In this document: one piece after another, positions 58,831 to 64,000 of the stretch
Position numbering within the stretch: the stretch's first letter is position 1
Layout: every line of letters starts with the position of its first letter
NCBI RefSeq assembly: GCF_030161115.1
Contig: NZ_BSPQ01000015.1
Span: forward strand, 101,459-165,458
Length of the DNA: 64,000 nt
Origin: Psychromonas marina
GTDB taxonomy: Bacteria; Pseudomonadota; Gammaproteobacteria; Enterobacterales; Psychromonadaceae
Direction: 5' to 3'
Made by a program: the position numbers and the translations under genes
Notes under the pieces: model-generated
Seen by the model: the letters and a program-made list of their open reading frames with translations, nothing else
Database searches by the model: none
Told to the model about the DNA's origin: nothing

Positions 58831-59104
58831 TCCGCAGCCAGATTTACTTGGCCACTACAGCTTTAATAAAATATATCGGTATTATAAAACTATGCTTGAC
58901 GTTGCTTTATACGTATTTATTCACTTATCTATAGTTACTTTTATGGGGTATTACATCACACCTATGTATTGTTCTTTTAAAAGCTTTAGTAATAAAAAAG
59001 CACGTGTTTACCAACTTGCAGTAACAATATTTTGCGTGCTAATTTCATATTCTTTTATTTTACATTCGTTAAATTCAACGTTAGCACAATTACAACCATT
59101 ATAA
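58820..59104 (+). CDS. Small membrane protein, doubtful
   Basis: Up to 94 residues with two hydrophobic segments (VALYVFIHLSIVTFMGYYIT and YQLAVTIFCVLISYSFILHS). The first 20 codons lie in the IS3 remnant, so the true start may be MLDVALYV at 58892 or the gene may be a 3' remnant. No family recognised. Confidence 0.3.
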   Translation: MTTNPQPDLLGHYSFNKIYRYYKTMLDVALYVFIHLSIVTFMGYYITPMYCSFKSFSNKKARVYQLAVTIFCVLISYSFILHSLNSTLAQLQPL

Positions 59105-59116
59105 CATCGGGCTTTG

Positions 59117-59321
59117 CAATACCAATTCCATTAATTAACTAATCAGATTAACCCACGATCTTGTGCATAATGAAATAACTCAACTGGTGTCACTTCTGAA
59201 GTAATCCCAAGCATTAACGCATTTATTTACCATATCGTCACAATCGATGAAATTCAATTAACAATTTCATTTTTTCGCATCCTTGACCAGACTTGTTCAA
59301 TTGGATTCAATTCAGGAGAGC
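59117..59321 (-). mobile_element. IS630-family remnant (right end)
   Basis: Terminal repeat ATACCAATTCCATTAATTAA, and on the minus strand the transposase end LSPELNPIEQVWSRMRKNEI. Broken off where the IS3 type A remnant begins. Its terminus equals that of the IS630 element at 63535. Confidence 0.7.
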
Positions 59322-59616
59322 TATTCTGGTCTAATTGAACTGGGACTTTAATTTTGGATAAATACTACCTACTGTCGAAGTAAACATTAATACAAAGAAT
59401 ACCTGTACAAAACTTATACCAGTGAATTTAAAGCAGGAGCGTTAACATTATTAACTAACAAGGCTATAGCGTCCAGGAAACTGAGTTAGTGCGTGTTTAG
59501 ATAATGCTGTTGTAGAACGATTTTTGGTAGTTTAAATAATGAGTGGCTATTAAATATTATTCACTTAGCACGTGAAACGTTCAGATCGGATGTTGAAGAA
59601 TATATCCAGATAATTT
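59322..59616 (+). mobile_element. IS3 type A remnant (both ends of a deleted copy)
   Basis: Left terminus TATTCTGGTCTAATTGAACT, start of orfA (AAAACTTATACCAGTGAATT), then a jump to the orfB end (TTAGATAATGCTGTTGTAGA, ATGTTGAAGAATATATCC). About 700 bases are deleted. Confidence 0.85.
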
Positions 59617-59715
59617 ATACAGACTATCTCTGTGATCCATCGCATTTCTGATTTAGCTTAGCATCAGCCTTGCTGTTCGATTAATTTATTAAGGCGTAGT
59701 GTAGAAATACTCCCT

Positions 59716-59928
59716 TTAACAGACCAGATAAAATAAACAGCCCAGAACCACTTTAAGAGGGTGAGATAGCTTCGGTGGGAGTGTACCAGCCATTACAGAT
59801 GTTTGTTTGTGGCAACTACAACATTCAGTCAGTTGCCGACAACGACGCTCGCCCCCTTTATCATGCATACAATGGGGCAAATAAAACCATTTGGCCATTT
59901 CAATCTTTAAGATGTTCAATACAGTCAT
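59716..59928 (-). pseudogene. IS1595-like transposase, N-terminal remnant
   Basis: WFYLPHCMHDKGGERRCRQL, TECCSCHKQTSVMAGTLPPK, LKVVLGCLFYLVC: the order zinc ribbon - QTSxxAGT - hydrophobic WFxAIYL-like segment is that of IS1595-family transposases. The catalytic part is missing. Confidence 0.5.
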
Positions 59929-60066
59929 GATCGCAATGGTATGTGCACTACCATACTAGAAAGCTTGCTTCTGGAGTTTTCATCACAATCCCCTTGAAAT
60001 AACGCTAAACATATAACAAGTTTAGGTTATACCTGAGTGAAGTGCAGAAGCATGTAAATCTATTAT

Positions 60067-62190
60067 TTAATCATAATTAATAGCAAGAGATGCCTTACGT
60101 TTAATATCTGATATAGAGTTAATTATTTCGGTAAGTTTTGATACATCAAAAGGCTTGCTCATCAACATTAACATACCTGCTTCGAGGCACTTTGCTTCAG
60201 TTTTGGGGTCTGCCTGTGCTGATAGCCCTATGATGGTAATACCTGAAAATAAAGCAGATGACTTGATTAATTTCGTAGCCTCAAGCCCCCCCATTAAAGG
60301 CATCTGGATATCCATTAATATTATATCAACATTCTCCTCCTCAATAATTTCTAATACTTGAATACCATTAGATGCAAAACAAGCATTAAAATTAAATTTC
60401 TTTACCACTTTTTTCATTAAACGGACATTCATTGGTACATCTTCAGCAATTAATATTCGTACATTGCTTAGATTAGTCATTTCTTTTTTGACAGATGGTA
60501 GCTGTTCAAATAAATTCAGATTCATAAACGGATGTAAGCAACTATGATCATCAAAAGTTGCTTCATCAAAATCATCAGAAAAATATCTACCTATATAACC
60601 TCGATTACGATTATGCTGTTTTCTATTATCAAGCTGCAATAATAATGTATGTTCTGGAATATCAATAGGTAGGGTGAAACTAAATTTTGTTCCTCTACCG
60701 AATGAACTAAATACGCTTATCGAACCACCTAAGTTTTCAATAAGCGATTTAGATATAAATAAACCTAAGCCATTTCCCTTAGATGATGAAGAGCTTTCAT
60801 ACTGATTAAAAATTTTACTAGATAGAACGTTTTTAATACCTATACCAAAATCAATGATTGATACAGAAACAGTTGATTTTGAAGCATCATAAGATAACTT
60901 TATTCTAATCACTGAGGCTTTAGAGTGCATCACAGCATTATTTGCAATATTAACTACCACTTGAGATAGTACATTGGAATTAGAGTTAAATGACTCAGGA
61001 AAGCCATTGCCGATATATATGTAGCACTTTATATTATATCTTTTTGCCCAGGGAGTCAGTAAAGAGCTAATTTCTAAGATCCATTCTTCCAAAAAAATAG
61101 TGCTAATTACCTCAGGCACAACAAACTCATTGGGATTATCTAACTTAGAAAAGCTCATAAGGCTATTAACAAAATTCAATAAATATTGGCAACCATTTGA
61201 AATATCTATAAATTCCCTTTTTAAATAAGGGGAAAAGTCTTTACTATCAATTAAACTTAACCCAACAATGACGGAGTTTAGTGGAGTACGAATATCATGA
61301 CTTACCATGGATAAAAAATTTGACTTGTTAATTAATTTATTTTTTATCTCGAAATTTAGTTGATTAATGGTGTTGGCTGATTGTTTTAATTCTGTTATTA
61401 GCTTATTATTTTCCTCGAATCCACTTTGAATACTTTCGTGCAGCTTATTCATTTCTAAATAATGAGAGTTAATTGGAAATCCACCTCCTGTATAGGGGGT
61501 ATTGGAGAGTTCTTTGTATATCTTTTCAACGGGTAATATCATGTTTTTATAAAATGCAACAAACTTTAGCCCACAAAAGAAAGCTATGAATAACACATGA
61601 CAAATTAACAGCCCGCTTAACAACCTTAGTTCATAAAGTAATCTTACTGACTTTTCCGCGTGCTTATCAATCACAATCGAGAACAAGCCCCTAAAAGTAT
61701 TATCTACCTTTTCTCGATTAAAGAAATAACCGTCTTTGCCGCTATGATAATAATAGCCACTGCCGCTTAGAGCCCCTCTCTCTATTAAATCATCGATTTT
61801 AGAGGGTACTGAATTTTGATTTTTTTGCAAAAGAAGTTTAGCGTGACTTAAATCACTTAACTTCTTTTCTAATGTATTTTTATCAAAATACTCTGGAATA
61901 AGTATCATTTCCTCGAAAGAATAAACCTCCTGTAACAACTCAGAGTAAAGGCGATTTGCCTTTGCAAGACCATTTTTGTTGCCGTACAAGAAACTTTCTC
62001 TCGCCACGTGCAGGTCTTGAAATAAATTTTTAATATTCGACTGAATTTCGTAATTGAATGTGCGTAGAATATTTAATTTCCCCACCTCAGTTTGTAGTGT
62101 ATAAAGATAAGCCACACTTCCAATTAGGAAAACAAAGGAAAAGAACACGACACCAATTACTTTTTTGAATTCTCGAACACTACTCTTCAT
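60067..62190 (-). CDS. Hybrid sensor histidine kinase
   Basis: A 707-residue inner-membrane protein: TM1 about 11-31, a periplasmic helical sensor about 32-187, TM2 about 188-213, then a kinase core with H298 in SMVSHDIRTPLNS, N-box VVVNIANNAVMHS, G1 DFGIGIKN and G2 GNGLGLFIS. A receiver domain at about 577-700 has D627 in ILMDIQMPLMGG and K679. ATGA overlap with the regulator gene. The phosphoryl group should pass H298 - D627 - HPt histidine - regulator D54. The signal is unknown. The layout resembles other hybrid kinases of the Arc/Tor/Evg type. Confidence 0.93.
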   Translation of the reverse strand: MKSSVREFKKVIGVVFFSFVFLIGSVAYLYTLQTEVGKLNILRTFNYEIQSNIKNLFQDLHVARESFLYGNKNGLAKANRLYSELLQEVYSFEEMILIPEYFDKNTLEKKLSDLSHAKLLLQKNQNSVPSKIDDLIERGALSGSGYYYHSGKDGYFFNREKVDNTFRGLFSIVIDKHAEKSVRLLYELRLLSGLLICHVLFIAFFCGLKFVAFYKNMILPVEKIYKELSNTPYTGGGFPINSHYLEMNKLHESIQSGFEENNKLITELKQSANTINQLNFEIKNKLINKSNFLSMVSHDIRTPLNSVIVGLSLIDSKDFSPYLKREFIDISNGCQYLLNFVNSLMSFSKLDNPNEFVVPEVISTIFLEEWILEISSLLTPWAKRYNIKCYIYIGNGFPESFNSNSNVLSQVVVNIANNAVMHSKASVIRIKLSYDASKSTVSVSIIDFGIGIKNVLSSKIFNQYESSSSSKGNGLGLFISKSLIENLGGSISVFSSFGRGTKFSFTLPIDIPEHTLLLQLDNRKQHNRNRGYIGRYFSDDFDEATFDDHSCLHPFMNLNLFEQLPSVKKEMTNLSNVRILIAEDVPMNVRLMKKVVKKFNFNACFASNGIQVLEIIEEENVDIILMDIQMPLMGGLEATKLIKSSALFSGITIIGLSAQADPKTEAKCLEAGMLMLMSKPFDVSKLTEIINSISDIKRKASLAINYD

Positions 62191-62882
62191 ACAGCAGTCA
62201 AGGTATTAACTATTAATTTATACCCCCCTCCTCGGACAGATTTAATATCTAAACAACCATGCATTTTAGTGTTTATTTTCTTTCTAAGCCTGCTAATAAT
62301 TAAATCAATACTACGGGAATATCCATCGTATTCGATACCGTAGCAAGCATTGGCAAGTTCATCCCTTGTAATTAACACATTAAAATCCCTGTACAACACA
62401 TAAAAAATAACGAGTTCGTTCCTTGTCATGTCAATCAAAGCCCCTTCATACATAATAGATTTATCTTTAGAAGAAACGACTAATCCATGAATGGGTGGTG
62501 GCGGTGAAGGTGCTCTATCACTTTTAAATAAAAGTATTTTTAAGCGTTCAACTAATATATCTACCCCACGGCTTTTTAAAACGTAATCATCAATACCAAG
62601 TTTTACGCCACGCAATTCTGCTTTAACATCTTCCTTGGCTGTAAATATTAACAATTTAAATTTGTCTATTTTTTTTAATCGTTCAATACTGTCTAAAATA
62701 TCCCCAGAAGGTAACGACATATCGAGTATAATTGCATCAAATTTAAATTTATTAACATTTAAAAACATCGACCCGATATCAGAAGAGTGCCTTACAAAAT
62801 AATTTTCACTTTCTAAACGCCTAATAACTACTCGCGCAATAAACAAGTCATCTTCTAATAATAAAACCTTGATTTTTTTCAT
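62187..62882 (-). CDS. OmpR-family response regulator
   Basis: A 231-residue protein: receiver 1-118 with D11/D12, phospho-acceptor D54 in AIILDMSLPSGD, T81 and K103; a proline linker SPPPPIH; then the winged-helix DNA-binding domain (DMTRNELVIFYVLYRDFNVL, SIDLIISRLRKKINT, IKSVRGGGYKLIV). ATG after GAGGGAGTTGACTG. It should bind promoters once phosphorylated; targets are unknown, the island pilus promoters being candidates. Confidence 0.93.
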   Translation of the reverse strand: MKKIKVLLLEDDLFIARVVIRRLESENYFVRHSSDIGSMFLNVNKFKFDAIILDMSLPSGDILDSIERLKKIDKFKLLIFTAKEDVKAELRGVKLGIDDYVLKSRGVDILVERLKILLFKSDRAPSPPPPIHGLVVSSKDKSIMYEGALIDMTRNELVIFYVLYRDFNVLITRDELANACYGIEYDGYSRSIDLIISRLRKKINTKMHGCLDIKSVRGGGYKLIVNTLTAV

Positions 62883-62920
62883 CAGTCAACTCCCTCTACA
62901 ACCTTTTTTACTTTACTTTT

Positions 62921-62970
62921 ATTTACTTTTATTTACTTTTATTTACTTTTATTTACTTTTATTTACTTTT
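62921..62970. repeat. Five tandem decamers ATTTACTTTT
   Basis: Five exact copies between the HPt and regulator genes; a sixth, imperfect copy (CTTTACTTTT) precedes at 62911. The HPt stop codon lies inside the array. Confidence 0.95.
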
Positions 62971-63293
62971 TTAGATAATGTGTGGGTAATGATATCTTTG
63001 TATATACCTAACCCATTGAAAATAAGCTTTTCAAACTCATTCGAAAAACAATTTACATTAAGAAATGAGAGTTCATGTATATAATCACTAAAAGATACAA
63101 ACCCAAGAATATCTAATCCTCCCTTTATCATATGCAACTTCATTGGTAACGAGGTATCAGCTTTAGATAAGATACCTGTTAAACTACTTTCAAATTCATT
63201 GATAATATCGAGCGCCTCTTGATTACTTCCATCGCATATAACTTGTATAAAATAATCAATTTCTCTTTTTTCAATAAAATCTAATTTACGCAT
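62949..63293 (-). CDS. Histidine phosphotransfer (HPt) protein
   Basis: 114 residues from ATG 63293 (MRKLDFIEKREIDYFIQVIC), preceded by TAGGTGTAAAA; a longer frame with a TTG start exists but lacks such a site. The HPt motif is LHMIKGGLDILGF with the phospho-acceptor His, in a helical protein. The C-terminal residues (KKVNKSK) are encoded by the decamer repeat. First gene of the HPt-regulator-kinase operon; it links the kinase receiver to the regulator. Confidence 0.75.
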   Translation of the reverse strand: MRKLDFIEKREIDYFIQVICDGSNQEALDIINEFESSLTGILSKADTSLPMKLHMIKGGLDILGFVSFSDYIHELSFLNVNCFSNEFEKLIFNGLGIYKDIITHTLSKKVNKSK

Positions 63294-63534
63294 TTTTACA
63301 CCTAATAAAACCAAGAGACGATAAATCTAAAATGGCAACTTAATATATGTTTTTAATTGTATATATTAATATTCTTAACATCCTAACCCCCTAACATCCT
63401 AACAATCTAATAACTTAAAAAAAATAATCTTACATTAAATTAATACAAAATATGTATCTAACCGGTATCAAAATATACGTGCGTATGCACAATGGGAAAA
63501 AGCAGCCTTCACGTTGAGTTTTAAAGACGATTCA

Positions 63535-63930
63535 TACCAATTCCATTAATTTTGTGATCTAACAAGGTACAATTTAAAGGTGATGAATATGACTCAAGAA
63601 CTATCTAAAATCATTAGCTCTACATCAGATGCGAGACTAAAGCTTCGCTTATTAGCGGTTTCTCTCTTCCTCGATGGTAAAAATAGAACTCAAATATCTG
63701 AATACTTAAAAGTAAGCCGAACGAGTGTTAATAGCTGGATACAAACCTATTTAATACAGAGGACTTCAGGGCTAAAAGAAAAAAAGCATACAGGCCGTCC
63801 AAAGGGATTAAGCGTAGAACAGCTCTCTCAACTAAAAGATTTTGTCGTTTTTTCGGCTGTAAAGGCTGATGGTTGTAGGCTACAAGGGAAAGATGTCCAG
63901 TGTTATGTGTTGACAGAGTTTGGCATAGAG
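63535..63930 (+). mobile_element. IS630-family element, left part, interrupted by IS3 type A
   Basis: Left terminus TACCAATTCCATTAATTTTG. The transposase gene starts at ATG 63589 (or 63583) after AAAGG: DARLKLRLLAVSLFLDGKNR, TQISEYLKVSRTSVNSWI, VKADGCRLQGKDVQCYV. It is broken at 63931 by the IS3 terminus; the remaining part is outside the window. Confidence 0.85.
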
Positions 63931-64000
63931 TATTCTGGTCTAATTGAACTGGACACTTTAATTTTGGATAATACTATCCACTAAAGGAGTGAACATGAAT
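63931..64000 (+). mobile_element. IS3 type A, left end of another copy (continues beyond the window)
   Basis: TATTCTGGTCTAATTGAACT, then GGACACTTTAATTTTGGATA and AAAGGAGTGAACATGAA agree with 19940-20010 except for G to A at one place and the last base. Confidence 0.95.

Noticed and set aside
62911..62970. CRISPR-like array
   Set aside because: Direct decamers without spacers and no cas genes; it is a simple tandem repeat. The same holds for 53541-53580.

Overview
The window looks like chromosomal DNA of a low-GC marine gammaproteobacterium of the Psychromonas/Moritella/Vibrio kind. This is inferred from the protein families and gene order; no database search was possible. About 10 kb of ordinary core genome is followed by more than 50 kb of accessory island with two surface-pilus operons and many decayed insertion sequences.

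Core part (1-9.8 kb). All on the minus strand lie transaldolase, a NupC nucleoside transporter, deoC, deoB, deoD, a short-form cytidine deaminase and, past a terminator, the start of transketolase. Together they take up nucleosides, release deoxyribose phosphate and pass carbon into the pentose phosphate pathway. deoA is missing: deoC and deoB overlap as TAATG. A zinc-knuckle protein and a YcdZ-type membrane protein follow.

Island boundary (9.9-11 kb). An intact initiator tRNA-fMet gene (minus strand) lies next to two decayed tRNA-like repeats on one side and a 47-bp copy of its own 3' part on the other. The 47-bp copy looks like the att junction of an element integrated in a second, tandem fMet gene. 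Just inside it starts a 1798-residue protein whose C-terminal third is a tyrosine recombinase with a complete R-H-R-H-Y set. The far end of the element is not visible.

Island cargo. From 16.4 to 21 kb are small unknown or broken ORFs, a winged-helix-like gene with a clear terminator, and nested IS256/IS3 remnants. From 21.5 to 34 kb (minus) is an alternate chaperone-usher (CS1/CFA/I-like) fimbrial operon: major pilin, attenuator, minor pilin, usher with a SPOR-like tail, chaperone, adhesin, an OmpA-barrel/LysM protein and three related lipoproteins made by tandem duplication. From 34 to 40.4 kb are IS630, IS5, IS3 and other transposase remnants around a pilin-like fragment and a secreted lectin-like protein. 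From 40.5 to 50 kb (minus) is a type IVb pilus operon in the order of the Vibrio cholerae TCP cluster (A-B-Q-C-R-D-S-T-E-J), without tcpF or toxT and with a prepilin peptidase cut down to its N-terminal domain. The DNA upstream of the two pilin genes shares a nearly identical 43-bp block inside a longer similar stretch, suggesting common control or common origin.

From 50.2 to 60 kb is a graveyard: two inverted copies of one IS3-family element, each with a different lesion, an IS110 pseudogene, a broken AAA ATPase, a PAAR protein, an acetyltransferase, a DUF805 gene shifted at a G8 tract, and more IS scraps. At 60-63.3 kb an HPt - OmpR-type regulator - hybrid histidine kinase operon forms a complete phosphorelay that may serve the pili. 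The window ends in an IS630 transposase gene interrupted by an IS3 element also found at 19.9 kb.
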